Assembly (NCBI RefSeq): GCF_900104265.1
Contig: NZ_FNJJ01000004.1
Location: forward strand, 62,001 to 126,000
Length of the DNA: 64,000 nt
Origin: Ectopseudomonas guguanensis
Lineage (GTDB): Bacteria > Pseudomonadota > Gammaproteobacteria > Pseudomonadales > Pseudomonadaceae
Reading direction: 5' to 3'
A program made the position numbers and the translations under genes. Under the pieces are notes generated by a model. That model saw nothing but the letters and a program-made list of their open reading frames with translations. It was not told where the DNA came from and did no database searches. Positions 46,539 through 55,370 of the stretch are shown here, piece after piece. The number at the start of each line of letters is the position of its first letter. Position 1 is the first letter of the stretch.

Positions 46539-47573
46539 CTAGAAGTTTTCCGGGCTCTTGGCCTTCTCGCGCGCACTGTCGCGGCTGATAAGACCTTTGG
46601 ACACCAGCGTCTTCAGGCACGCATCGAGGGTCTGCATGCCCAGGGCGCCGCCGGTCTGGATCGCCGAATACATCTGCGCCACCTTGTCCTCGCGGATCAG
46701 GTTACGGATGGCCGGGGTGCCGATCATGATTTCGTGCGCCGCCACGCGACCGCCGCCGATCTTCTTCAGCAGGGTCTGCGAGATCACCGCCTGCAGCGAT
46801 TCGGAGAGCATCGAACGGACCATGGATTTCTCTTCGGCAGGGAACACGTCGACGACACGGTCGATGGTCTTGGCCGCCGAGGTGGTGTGCAGGGTGCCGA
46901 ATACCAGGTGACCGGTTTCCGCGGCGGTCAGCGCCAGGCGGATGGTTTCCAGGTCGCGCATCTCGCCCACCAGGATGATGTCCGGGTCTTCACGCAGGGC
47001 CGAGCGCAGCGCTTCGGAGAAGCCGTGGGTGTCGCGGTGCACCTCACGCTGGTTGACCAGGCACTTCTTCGACTCGTGAACGAATTCGATGGGGTCCTCG
47101 ATGGTGAGGATATGGTGGTACTTGTTGCTGTTGAGGTAGTCGAGCATCGCCGCCAGGGTGGTCGACTTGCCCGAACCGGTGGGGCCGGTGACCAGCACCA
47201 GGCCGCGCGGCACGTCGGTGATCTTGCGGAACACCTCACCCATGCCCAGGTCTTCCATGGTCAGCACTTTCGAGGGAATGGTACGGAACACCGCACCGGC
47301 ACCACGGTTCTGGTTGAAGGCGTTGACCCGGAAGCGCGCCACGCCCGGCACCTCGAAGGAGAAGTCGGTCTCGAGGAACTCTTCGTAATCCTTGCGCTGC
47401 TTGTCGTTCATGATGTCGTAGATCAGCGCGTGTACCTGCTTGTGATCCAGCGGCGGCAGGTTGATGCGGCGCACATCGCCGTCGACGCGGATCATCGGCG
47501 GCAGACCCGCCGAGAGGTGCAAATCCGACGCACCTTGCTTGGCGCTGAAGGCGAGCAGCTCAGTGATATCCAT
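46539..47573 (-). CDS. pilT: Type IV pilus retraction ATPase PilT
   Basis: Starting at 'MDITELLAFSAKQGASDLHL' (47573) gives 344 residues, the P. aeruginosa length. Motifs are Walker A 'GPTGSGKSTTLAAMLDYL', the Asp box 'ILTIEDPIEFVHESKKC', Walker B 'DPDIILVGEMRDLETIR', the His box 'ETGHLVFGTLHTTSAAK' and the C-terminal 'AIRNLIREDKVAQMYSAIQ', required for retraction. It is divergent from yggS, as in many Pseudomonas. Confidence 0.97.
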   Translation of the reverse strand: MDITELLAFSAKQGASDLHLSAGLPPMIRVDGDVRRINLPPLDHKQVHALIYDIMNDKQRKDYEEFLETDFSFEVPGVARFRVNAFNQNRGAGAVFRTIPSKVLTMEDLGMGEVFRKITDVPRGLVLVTGPTGSGKSTTLAAMLDYLNSNKYHHILTIEDPIEFVHESKKCLVNQREVHRDTHGFSEALRSALREDPDIILVGEMRDLETIRLALTAAETGHLVFGTLHTTSAAKTIDRVVDVFPAEEKSMVRSMLSESLQAVISQTLLKKIGGGRVAAHEIMIGTPAIRNLIREDKVAQMYSAIQTGGALGMQTLDACLKTLVSKGLISRDSAREKAKSPENF

Positions 47574-47648
47574 GGGACTCCCCAATTACAAGCAAGCAGG
47601 TAGAATGCCGCGAACCCTCTAAAGGTCGGGCTTTGTAGAGCGCAGGTA

Positions 47649-48341
47649 ATGTCCACGATAGCAGAGAATATTGCAAAGGTCGGAGCGCGTATCCGTGAGG
47701 CGGCGCAAGCCTCGCAGCGCAATTTGGCTGACATCGGCCTGCTGGCGGTGAGCAAGACCAAACCGGCCGACGCCATCCGCGAAGCGCACGCCGCCGGCCT
47801 GCGCGATTTCGGCGAGAACTACCTGCAGGAAGCCCTGGAAAAGCAGGCTGCGCTGAGCGACCTGGCCTTGATCTGGCACTTCATCGGCCCCATTCAGTCG
47901 AACAAGACCCGGCCCATCGCCGAGCACTTCGACTGGGTGCACTCCGTGGATCGCCTGAAAATCGCCCAACGCCTGTCCGACCAGCGCCCCGCGCACCTGG
48001 CGCCGCTGAATATCTGTCTGCAGGTCAACGTCAGCGCTGAGGACAGCAAATCCGGCTGCAGCCCGGAGGAACTGCCGGAGCTGGCCAGAGCCGTTAGCGC
48101 CCTGCCCAACCTCAAGCTGCGCGGGCTGATGGCGATTCCCGAACCCACCGACGACGTCGCCGCGCAACATGCCGCCTTCGCCCGCCTGCGCCAGTTGCGC
48201 GATGACCTGGCGCTCGACCTCGATACCCTGTCCATGGGCATGAGTCATGACCTGGAAGCCGCCATCGCCGAGGGTGCCACCTGGGTGCGCATCGGCACTG
48301 CCCTGTTCGGCGCCCGCGACTACGGCCAGCCCACTCACTGA
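47649..48341 (+). CDS. yggS: PLP homeostasis protein YggS/PLPBP
   Basis: The 230-residue TIM-barrel protein shows the PLP lysine motif 'IGLLAVSKTKPADAIREAH', 'FGENYLQEALEK', 'WHFIGPIQSNKTRPIAEHF' and the late 'LSMGMSHDLEAAIAEGATWVRIGTALFG'-type phosphate site. It binds and buffers pyridoxal phosphate without known catalysis. It heads a likely operon with proC (17 bases on), yggT and yggU. Confidence 0.95.
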   Translation: MSTIAENIAKVGARIREAAQASQRNLADIGLLAVSKTKPADAIREAHAAGLRDFGENYLQEALEKQAALSDLALIWHFIGPIQSNKTRPIAEHFDWVHSVDRLKIAQRLSDQRPAHLAPLNICLQVNVSAEDSKSGCSPEELPELARAVSALPNLKLRGLMAIPEPTDDVAAQHAAFARLRQLRDDLALDLDTLSMGMSHDLEAAIAEGATWVRIGTALFGARDYGQPTH

Positions 48342-48358
48342 ATGAAGGAATTCCCGTA

Positions 48359-49177
48359 ATGAGCAACCCGATCATCGCCTTCGTCGGCGCCGGCAACATG
48401 GCCGCCAGCCTGATTGGCGGCCTGCGCGCCCAGGGCGTGGCGGCCAGTGCCATCCGCGCCAGCGAGCCTGGCGGCGAGCAGCGCGCGCGCCTGCAGCAGG
48501 AGCACGGCATCGCCACCTTCGCCGACAACGGCGAGGCCATCAAAGGCGCCGAGCTGATCGTGCTGGCGGTCAAGCCGCAGGTGATGAAGGCGGTGTGCCT
48601 GGATCTGGCGCCGCACCTGTCCGCCAACCAGGTGATCATCTCCATCGCCGCCGGCATCAGCTGCGCCAGCCTGGAAAACTGGCTGGGCGAACATCCGGTG
48701 GTGCGCTGCATGCCCAACACGCCGGCGCTGCTGCGCCAGGGTGTATCCGGCCTGTTCGCCAATCCGCGCGTCAGCGCCGCACAGAAGGCCCAGGCCGAAC
48801 AGGTGCTGAGCGCCGTCGGCCTGGCCCTGTGGCTGGATGAAGAAGCCCAGCTCGACGCCGTTACCGCGGTGTCCGGCAGTGGCCCGGCCTATTTCTTCCT
48901 GCTGATCGAAGCGATGACTGCGGCCGGCGAGCAGCTCGGCCTGCCGCGTGAAACCGCCGCCCGCCTGAGCATCCAGACCGCACTGGGCGCCGCGCGCATG
49001 GCCAGCGAGAGCGATGTCGATGCCGCCGAATTGCGTCGCCGTGTGACCTCGCCGAACGGAACCACCGAAGCGGCGATCAAAACCTTCCAGGCCGGCGGCT
49101 TCGAAGCGCTGGTACAACAGGCGCTCAACGCCGCCGCCAATCGCTCGGCCGAACTCGCCGAACAACTGGGTCAATAA
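48359..49177 (+). CDS. proC: Pyrroline-5-carboxylate reductase
   Basis: The 272-residue enzyme starts with the NADPH-binding fingerprint 'IAFVGAGNMAASLIGGL' and has 'VLAVKPQVMKAV' and 'VVRCMPNTPALLRQG'. The C-terminal dimer signature 'AVTAVSGSGPAYFFLLIEAM' and 'RRRVTSPNGTTEAAIKTFQ' follow. It performs the last step of proline synthesis. It lies between yggS and yggT with short spacings (17 and 10 bases), the usual Pseudomonas order. Confidence 0.96.
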   Translation: MSNPIIAFVGAGNMAASLIGGLRAQGVAASAIRASEPGGEQRARLQQEHGIATFADNGEAIKGAELIVLAVKPQVMKAVCLDLAPHLSANQVIISIAAGISCASLENWLGEHPVVRCMPNTPALLRQGVSGLFANPRVSAAQKAQAEQVLSAVGLALWLDEEAQLDAVTAVSGSGPAYFFLLIEAMTAAGEQLGLPRETAARLSIQTALGAARMASESDVDAAELRRRVTSPNGTTEAAIKTFQAGGFEALVQQALNAAANRSAELAEQLGQ

Positions 49178-49187
49178 GGAAGCACAC

Positions 49188-49781
49188 ATGTCCGGACTCA
49201 TCGAAGCCCTCATCTATATCATCCAGACCCTGGGCAGCCTGTATCTGCTGATCGTGCTGCTGCGCTTCATCCTGCAGCTGGTGCGCGCCGACTTCTACAA
49301 TCCGCTGAGCCAGTTCATCGTCAAGGCCACCCAGCCGCTGCTGACGCCGCTGCGGCGCATCATCCCGGGCTTCGCCGGGCTGGACCTGGCCTCGCTGGTG
49401 CTGGCCATCCTGGTGCAGCTGCTGCTGATGGTCGTCACCCTGACCCTGATGGGCTACAACGTCGGCGGTTTCATTGCGCAGTTGCTGGTGTGGTCGGTGA
49501 TCGGCGTGACCTCGCTGTTCCTCAAGGTGTTCTTCTTCGCCCTGATCATCAGCGTGATCCTCTCCTGGGTCGCCCCAGGCAGCTACAACCCTGGCGCGCA
49601 ACTGGTGAACCAGATTTGCGAGCCGCTGCTGGCACCGTTTCGCAAGCTGCTGCCGAACCTCGGCGGCCTGGATATCTCGCCGATCTTCGCCTTCATCACC
49701 ATCAACCTGATCGACCGCTTCGTCATCGGCGCTCTGGCCGCCTCCACCGGCCTGCCGCCGATGCTCAGCCCCTTCCTTTGA
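49188..49781 (+). CDS. yggT: YggT-family inner-membrane protein
   Basis: The 197-residue protein contains two YGGT repeats, about residues 8-80 ('LLRFILQLVRADFYNPLSQF') and 105-180 ('ISVILSWVAPGSYNPGAQLV'), each with two hydrophobic segments, so four membrane helices are likely. Family members affect osmotic tolerance and membrane organisation; the mechanism is unclear. It sits in the yggS-proC-yggT-yggU operon. Confidence 0.92.
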   Translation: MSGLIEALIYIIQTLGSLYLLIVLLRFILQLVRADFYNPLSQFIVKATQPLLTPLRRIIPGFAGLDLASLVLAILVQLLLMVVTLTLMGYNVGGFIAQLLVWSVIGVTSLFLKVFFFALIISVILSWVAPGSYNPGAQLVNQICEPLLAPFRKLLPNLGGLDISPIFAFITINLIDRFVIGALAASTGLPPMLSPFL

Positions 49782-49785
49782 TAGC

Positions 49786-50076
49786 GTGAGCTACTTTCGC
49801 TGGGACGGCGAGGACCTGATCCTCGACTGTCGCCTGCAGCCCAAGGCGAGCAAGGACGAGTTCGCCGGGCTGCATGGTGAGCGGCTGAAGATCCGTCTCA
49901 CCGCCCCGCCGGTCGATGGCAAGGCCAACGCCCATCTGCTGGCCTTCCTGGCCAAGGCGTTCGGCGTGGCCAAGAGCCAGGTGAGCCTGGAAAGCGGCGA
50001 ACTCAATCGGCAGAAACGCCTGCGCATTCGCGCCCCACAGAGCCTGCCGCCGATTCCCGGCCTGCAGCGCCTATGA
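49786..50076 (+). CDS. yggU: DUF167 / YggU-family protein
   Basis: The 96-residue protein starts with GTG ('MSYFRWDGEDLILDCRLQPK') four bases after the yggT stop. The DUF167 signature 'RLTAPPVDGKANAHLLAFLA' and 'VSLESGELNRQKRLRI' is intact. Function is unknown across the family. It is the last gene of the yggS operon. Confidence 0.9.
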   Translation: MSYFRWDGEDLILDCRLQPKASKDEFAGLHGERLKIRLTAPPVDGKANAHLLAFLAKAFGVAKSQVSLESGELNRQKRLRIRAPQSLPPIPGLQRL

Positions 50077-50129
50077 CGACCATTCAGCCACCACAGCCGA
50101 CCATAAGGCGGGACTGTAGAAGTGGCCAA

Positions 50130-50157
50130 TTGACGGCCGCCTTGCAGCTCGCATAAT
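50130..50157 (+). promoter_or_regulatory. Sigma-70 promoter for the dynamin-like GTPase
   Basis: TTGACG (50130-50135) and CATAAT (50152-50157) are separated by 16 bases, a near-consensus promoter about 100 bases before the GTPase ATG. Confidence 0.72.
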
Positions 50158-50258
50158 GCAGGCTGTTCTCGCGCAATGCCGTGCTTCCTGGCGGCACACC
50201 CAACCCAACCGTCATGCAACCCCAGCAAGTGGATGAACTTGCCGAGAGGAGAGCCAGG

Positions 50259-52235
50259 ATGAGCATGGAACGTCTCAGCCAGCAGGTTGACGCCTACGTC
50301 GCCTGGAAACGCGAACTGATGCGCGAAATCACGCGCTATCGCAGTTGGCTGGAGCACAACCGACTCAACTCCGAGGCGGTTCAGGCCAAGCTCGAACGCG
50401 CACTGAAGATCCTCCGTACCGACCACATCACCCTGGCCTTCGTCGGCGAGTTCTCGCGCGGCAAGACCGAGCTGATCAACAGCCTGTTCTTCTCCGAATA
50501 CGGCCAGCGCATGCTGCCTTCGCATGCCGGGCGCACCACCATGTGCCCGACCGAGCTGTTCTTCGACCCGCGTTCGGAACGCCCCTACATTCGCCTGCTG
50601 CCGATCGAGACCCGCACCGCTTCGGCCAGCGTCGCACAGTTCAAACGTATTCCCCGGCACTGGGTGAACATTCCGCTGGATACCAGCGACCCAGCCAACA
50701 TGGCCCTGGCCTTCAGCCAGGTGGCCAAGACCAAACCCATGGCCGTGGAACAGGCGATCCAGCTCGGCTTCCACCCGGATATGCTCGAAGGCACCGGCAA
50801 GCGCGGCCAGGTGCTGGTGCCGGCCTGGCGCCACGCCATGGTCAACTTCGACCACCCGCTGCTGCGCCAGGGCCTGCGCATTCTCGACACGCCCGGCCTC
50901 AACGCGCTGGGCAGCGAGCCGGAGCTGACCCTGTCGATGCTGCCCAACGCCCAGGCGATCATCTTCCTGCTCTCCGCCGATACCGGCGTGACCGCCAGCG
51001 ACATGAGCATCTGGCAGCAGCACATTCGCCAGCTCGACGAAGACACCCAGACCTGCCTGTTCGCCGTGCTGAACAAGATCGACGTACTGTGGGACGACCT
51101 GGCCGGCGAAACCTTCGTGCAGAACGCCATCAGCCAGATCCAGGGCGCCACCGCCAAACAGCTGGGCATCGCCAAGCAGGACGTGCTGCCGCTGTCGGCC
51201 AAGCAGGCGCTGCTGGCCAAGGTGCGCAAGGACGAAGAACTGCTGGCACGCAGCCAGATGGCCAACCTGGAGAACCTGCTGTGCGAGCGCATCGTCGCGC
51301 AGAAGGAACGCCTGATCGAAGATCAGGTGGTGCGTCAGGTCCTGGCGCTGCTGAACAACAGCCAACACGTACTCAACCTGCGCCTGGAGAAGGTCAGCGA
51401 ACAACTGGCCCTGCTCGGCAATCACCAGCAGGACAACGGCCAGTTGCTGTTCGAGCTGACCGCCAAGACCAAGGAAGACCACACTCAGCATCACAAGCGC
51501 CTGCTGAGCCTCAAGACCAACCAGCGCCTGCTGCAACGCCAGGGTCAGCTGCTGCGCCACGCCGCGCGCGCCGAGCGCCTGGAACAACACCTGAGCGAGG
51601 TGCGCCGCAACCTCACCGGCAGCTGGACCACCCTCGGCATCAACCAGGCCATCCTGCATTTCTTCCGTGCCGTCGAGCAGGACCTGCACAACCTGCAGCA
51701 CGAAGCGGAGATGGCCAACAAGATGGTCGCCGCCATTTATCGCCGGCATAACGAAGACAACCCGCTGGGTGGCGTCGATGCGCCGCAGTTCAGGATCCAG
51801 CGCTATTTGCGCGAGCTGAAGAAACTGCAGGACAAGGGCGATCAGTTCCGCCTGCATGTGAAGACCCTGCTCACCGAACAGCGCAGCCTGACCCGACGCT
51901 TCTTCGCCACCCTGGCCCAGGAAGTGATCGGCCTGCACCAGCGCCTGCGCCTGGACGCCGAGCAGTGGGCCGCCGATGCGCTGATGCCGCTGATGCAGCA
52001 CACCCTGGAGCACAAGCAGATGCTGGAAAGCCACATGCTGCGCCTCAAGGCGCTGGCCCAGGAAACCCAGCAGACGCGCAAACGCAGCCAGCAACTGGCG
52101 CGCTACCGCGAAGAGCTGGAGCAACAGCTGGCCCTGGCCAGCGACATGCTCCGCGTGCTGCGCCGCCCGGCTCCAGTGCAACGCCAGGGCAAGGTGGTCA
52201 GCCTGCCGGTGGCGGCGCGCCCGCAAAGTCTGTAA
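50259..52235 (+). CDS. Dynamin-like GTPase
   Basis: Starting at 'MSMERLSQQVDAYVAWKREL' behind a GAGAGGAGAG ribosome site gives 658 residues. The GTPase domain has G1 'FVGEFSRGKTELINSLF', a G2 Thr in 'AGRTTMCPTELFF', G3 'LRILDTPGLNALGSEPEL' and G4 'FAVLNKIDVLWDD'. The remaining ~350 residues are almost entirely helical and Gln/Leu-rich ('LNLRLEKVSEQLALLGNHQQ'), consistent with a dynamin stalk/tip. No transmembrane helix is evident. Bacterial dynamin-like proteins remodel or protect membranes. It is monocistronic between the proC operon and metX; I recall an uncharacterised homologue at this position in P. aeruginosa. Confidence 0.87.
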   Translation: MSMERLSQQVDAYVAWKRELMREITRYRSWLEHNRLNSEAVQAKLERALKILRTDHITLAFVGEFSRGKTELINSLFFSEYGQRMLPSHAGRTTMCPTELFFDPRSERPYIRLLPIETRTASASVAQFKRIPRHWVNIPLDTSDPANMALAFSQVAKTKPMAVEQAIQLGFHPDMLEGTGKRGQVLVPAWRHAMVNFDHPLLRQGLRILDTPGLNALGSEPELTLSMLPNAQAIIFLLSADTGVTASDMSIWQQHIRQLDEDTQTCLFAVLNKIDVLWDDLAGETFVQNAISQIQGATAKQLGIAKQDVLPLSAKQALLAKVRKDEELLARSQMANLENLLCERIVAQKERLIEDQVVRQVLALLNNSQHVLNLRLEKVSEQLALLGNHQQDNGQLLFELTAKTKEDHTQHHKRLLSLKTNQRLLQRQGQLLRHAARAERLEQHLSEVRRNLTGSWTTLGINQAILHFFRAVEQDLHNLQHEAEMANKMVAAIYRRHNEDNPLGGVDAPQFRIQRYLRELKKLQDKGDQFRLHVKTLLTEQRSLTRRFFATLAQEVIGLHQRLRLDAEQWAADALMPLMQHTLEHKQMLESHMLRLKALAQETQQTRKRSQQLARYREELEQQLALASDMLRVLRRPAPVQRQGKVVSLPVAARPQSL

Positions 52236-52257
52236 ATCCTATATTCATGCACGCTTT

Positions 52258-52371
52258 GCCCCCTCTCCCATTCATGGGAGAGGGCTGGGGAGAGGGTGAT
52301 TCGGGCGACTCGGAGACGCCAGGTAGATAGACCCTCTCCCCTGCCCCTCTCCCGCAAGCGGGAGAGGGGAG
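52258..52371. repeat. CCCTCTCCC-type palindromes upstream of metX
   Basis: Two inverted pairs ('CCCTCTCCCATTCATGGGAG' and 'CCTCTCCCGCAAGCGGGAGA') belong to the family found in the sox operon. They occupy most of the gap before metX. Confidence 0.85.
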
Positions 52372-52445
52372 ACCAGACCGCTCGCTTGCCGCTCGGGTCA
52401 CCGCTCTTTAGACTGGCGCCCTCCTCCGATTCGTTAGCCACGTCC

Positions 52446-53585
52446 ATGCCCACTGCCTTTCCCGAAGATTCCGTCGGCCTGGTCAGCCCCCAGGTATTTC
52501 GTTTCAGCGAGCCGCTGGCGCTGGCCTGCGGGCGCAGCCTGGCCGAGTACGAACTGGTCGTCGAAACCTACGGCGAGCTGAATGCCGCGCGCAGCAATGC
52601 CGTGCTGATCTGCCACGCCCTGTCCGGCCATCATCATGCCGCCGGCTACCACAGCCCGGATGATCGCAAGCCCGGCTGGTGGGACAGCTGCATCGGCCCC
52701 GGCAAGCCCATCGACACCAACAAGTTCTTCGTCGTCAGCCTCAACAACCTCGGCGGCTGCAACGGCTCCACCGGCCCCAGCAGCACCAACCCGGCCACCG
52801 GCAAGCCTTATGGCGCGGATTTCCCGGTGATGACCGTGGAAGACTGGGTGCATAGCCAGGCACGCCTGGCCGATGTACTCGGCATCGAGCAATGGGCGGC
52901 GGTGATCGGCGGCAGCCTGGGTGGCATGCAGGCCCTGCAGTGGACCATCAGCTACCCCGAGCGCGTGCGCCACTGCCTGACCATCGCCTCGGCCCCCAAG
53001 CTGTCGGCGCAGAACATCGCCTTCAACGAGGTGGCGCGCCAGGCGATTCTCACCGACCCGGAATTCCATGGCGGGCATTTCCAGGAGCAGGGCGTGATTC
53101 CCAAGCGCGGGCTGATGCTGGCGCGCATGGTCGGCCATATCACCTACCTGTCCGATGACGCCATGGGCGAGAAATTCGGCCGCGGTCTGAAGAGCGAGAA
53201 GCTCAACTACGACTTCCACAGCGTCGAGTTCCAGGTGGAAAGCTACCTGCGCTACCAGGGCGAGGAATTCTCCGGACGCTTCGACGCCAATACCTACCTG
53301 CTGATGACCAAGGCCCTGGACTACTTCGACCCGGCCGCCGCCCACGATGGCGACCTGGCCAGGACCCTGGCCGTGGCCAAGGCGGACTTCTGCCTGATGT
53401 CCTTCACCACCGACTGGCGCTTCTCCCCCGCCCGCTCGCGGGAGATCGTCGACGCGCTGCTGGCGGCGAAGAAGAACGTCTGCTACCTGGAGATCGACGC
53501 ACCGCAGGGTCACGACGCCTTCCTCATGCCGATCCCGCGTTACCTGCAGGCATTCGGCAGCTACATGAAGCGAATCGAGGTATGA
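52446..53585 (+). CDS. metX: Homoserine O-acyltransferase MetX
   Basis: Starting at '[20 protein letters not shown]' gives 379 residues. This alpha/beta-hydrolase shows the nucleophile elbow '[14 protein letters not shown]' and the late catalytic pair in '[12 protein letters not shown]' and '[11 protein letters not shown]'. '[20 protein letters not shown]' is a strong family mark. In Pseudomonas this enzyme uses succinyl-CoA for methionine synthesis despite its acetyltransferase-like sequence. Its stop overlaps the metW start. Longer starts run into the repeats and are rejected. Confidence 0.95.
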   Translation: MPTAFPEDSVGLVSPQVFRFSEPLALACGRSLAEYELVVETYGELNAARSNAVLICHALSGHHHAAGYHSPDDRKPGWWDSCIGPGKPIDTNKFFVVSLNNLGGCNGSTGPSSTNPATGKPYGADFPVMTVEDWVHSQARLADVLGIEQWAAVIGGSLGGMQALQWTISYPERVRHCLTIASAPKLSAQNIAFNEVARQAILTDPEFHGGHFQEQGVIPKRGLMLARMVGHITYLSDDAMGEKFGRGLKSEKLNYDFHSVEFQVESYLRYQGEEFSGRFDANTYLLMTKALDYFDPAAAHDGDLARTLAVAKADFCLMSFTTDWRFSPARSREIVDALLAAKKNVCYLEIDAPQGHDAFLMPIPRYLQAFGSYMKRIEV

Positions 53586-54208
53586 GCATGCGAGCGGATC
53601 TGGACATCATCCAGGAATGGATCGCCCCGGGCAGCCGCGTGCTCGACCTGGGCTGCGGCGACGGCGAACTGCTCGCCTGGCTGCGCGACAACAAGCAGGT
53701 TTCCGGCTACGGCCTGGAAATCGACCCGGACAAGATCGCCCTGTGCATCGAGCGCGGCGTCAACGTCATCGAGCAGAACCTCGACCTGGGCCTGGGCAAC
53801 TTCGCCAGCAACAGCTTCGACGTGGTGGTCATGACCCAGTCGCTGCAGGCGCTGCACTACCCGGACAAGGTGCTGGCCGAGATGCTGCGCGTCGGCAAGA
53901 CCTGCATCATCACCTTCCCCAACTTCGGCCACTGGCGCTGCCGCTGGTACCTGACCACCAAGGGCCGCATGCCGGTGTCGGACTTCCTGCCCTACACCTG
54001 GTACAACACGCCGAATATCCACTTCTGCACCTTCGAGGACTTCGAGCGTCTATGTCACGCCCAGGGTGCGCGAGTGGAGGAACGCCTGGCCGTGGACCGC
54101 GACCACCGCCATGGCTGGGCCAGCCGTGCCTGGCCTAATCTGTTGGGTGAGATCGGCATCTACCGCATCCGCGGAGCGGATCTCGCAGCCCACCGCGTCG
54201 CGGTCTGA
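53582..54208 (+). CDS. metW: Methionine biosynthesis protein MetW
   Basis: The 208-residue class I methyltransferase-like protein has the SAM motif '[18 protein letters not shown]' and '[20 protein letters not shown]', plus the MetW mark '[19 protein letters not shown]'. It is needed with MetX for efficient homoserine acylation in pseudomonads. The start overlaps the metX stop as ATGA. Confidence 0.95.
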   Translation: MSMRADLDIIQEWIAPGSRVLDLGCGDGELLAWLRDNKQVSGYGLEIDPDKIALCIERGVNVIEQNLDLGLGNFASNSFDVVVMTQSLQALHYPDKVLAEMLRVGKTCIITFPNFGHWRCRWYLTTKGRMPVSDFLPYTWYNTPNIHFCTFEDFERLCHAQGARVEERLAVDRDHRHGWASRAWPNLLGEIGIYRIRGADLAAHRVAV

Positions 54209-54229
54209 ACCTGCCCGAGGAGAACCATC

Positions 54230-54646
54230 ATGCGTCGCATCATCCCCTTTCTGATCGCCCTGTGCCTGGCCCTGCCGGCCGCCGCCGAACGCAAGCAAAG
54301 CTTCGGCGACCTCGACGTGCACTACAGCGTGTTCAATTCCAGCTTCATCCAGCCAGACATCGCCGCAGCGGCCGGCCTGGTGCGCAGCAAGACCCAGGGC
54401 GTGGTCAACGTCGCCGTGCTCAAGGCGGGCAAGGCCAGCACCGCGCAGGTCAGCGGCCAGGTGAAGAACCTGCTGGGACAGAGCACCGCGCTGACCTTCA
54501 GGCAGGTCACCGAGAGCGGCGCCATCTACTACCTGGCGCAGTTCCCCTTCTCCAGCCGCGAGATAATCAGCTTCACCCTCGACGTGCGTCAGGGCGACAA
54601 CACGCAGCGCATCACCTTCAACCAGGAAATGTTCCCGGATGACTGA
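54230..54646 (+). CDS. Secreted DUF4426 protein
   Basis: The 138-residue protein has a signal peptide ('MRRIIPFLIALCLALPAAA') and a beta-rich mature domain with 'SFGDLDVHYSVFNSSFIQPD' and 'IYYLAQFPFSSREIISFTLD', typical of DUF4426. It follows metW by 21 bases, so it is probably in the same transcript. Function unknown; periplasmic location is inferred. Confidence 0.88.
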   Translation: MRRIIPFLIALCLALPAAAERKQSFGDLDVHYSVFNSSFIQPDIAAAAGLVRSKTQGVVNVAVLKAGKASTAQVSGQVKNLLGQSTALTFRQVTESGAIYYLAQFPFSSREIISFTLDVRQGDNTQRITFNQEMFPDD

Positions 54647-54673
54647 TGCCGCAAGCGCTGCCGGCGTCTTTGC

Positions 54674-54736
54674 GTAGGAGCCCCGCCCCGGGGGCGAAGC
54701 TTTCATCCTGATTCGCGGCGGGGCGCCGCTCCTGCA
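54674..54736. repeat. REP-type doublet upstream of rdgB
   Basis: GTAGGAGCCCCGCCCCGGGG (from 54674) and its inverted partner CGGCGGGGCGCCGCTCCT (to about 54733) form a long stem across TTTCATCCTGATT. It is the GC-rich variant of the REP seen at 46465. Confidence 0.8.
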
Positions 54737-54776
54737 GGTTCTGTAATTCAACGCTCAACCAACAGGCAATATCCGC

Positions 54777-55370
54777 ATGATCGACTTCAAGGAACTGGTG
54801 CTGGCCAGCCATAACGCCGGCAAGCTCAAGGAACTGCAGGCCATGCTCGGCGACGCCGTGCGCGTGCGTTCGATCGGCGAATTCTCTAGCGTCGAGCCGG
54901 AGGAAACCGGCCTGTCGTTCGTCGAGAACGCCATCCTCAAGGCGCGCAATGCCGCACGTATCTCCGGGCTGCCGGCGCTCGCCGACGACTCCGGTCTGGC
55001 GGTGGACGCCCTCGGCGGCGCGCCGGGTATCTACTCGGCGCGCTACGCCGATGGTCAGGGCGATGCGGCGAACAATGCCAAGCTACTCGCGGCGCTCAGG
55101 GACGTACCGGATGCCGAGCGCGGCGCCCAATTCGTCTGCGCCCTGGCACTGGTGCGCCACGCCGACGACCCGCTGCCGATCCTCTGCGAAGGCCTGTGGC
55201 ACGGCAGCATCCTGCACGAGGCGCGCGGCGAGCACGGCTTCGGCTACGACCCGCTGTTCTGGGTACCGGAAACCGAATGTTCCAGTGCCGAACTGCCGGC
55301 CGAACAGAAGAACCGCCTGAGCCACCGCGCCCGCGCCATGGCGCTGCTCCTGCAGCGCCTGGGGCTATGA
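54777..55370 (+). CDS. rdgB: dITP/XTP pyrophosphatase RdgB
   Basis: The 197-residue enzyme has the HAM1 signature '[18 protein letters not shown]', '[20 protein letters not shown]', '[20 protein letters not shown]' and '[12 protein letters not shown]'. It hydrolyses non-canonical purine triphosphates and protects DNA from deaminated bases. Its stop overlaps the hemW start. Confidence 0.96.
   Translation: MIDFKELVLASHNAGKLKELQAMLGDAVRVRSIGEFSSVEPEETGLSFVENAILKARNAARISGLPALADDSGLAVDALGGAPGIYSARYADGQGDAANNAKLLAALRDVPDAERGAQFVCALALVRHADDPLPILCEGLWHGSILHEARGEHGFGYDPLFWVPETECSSAELPAEQKNRLSHRARAMALLLQRLGL

Noticed and set aside
52296-52445. N-terminal extension of metX
   Set aside because: It runs through palindromic repeats, and the conserved MetX start is at 52446.
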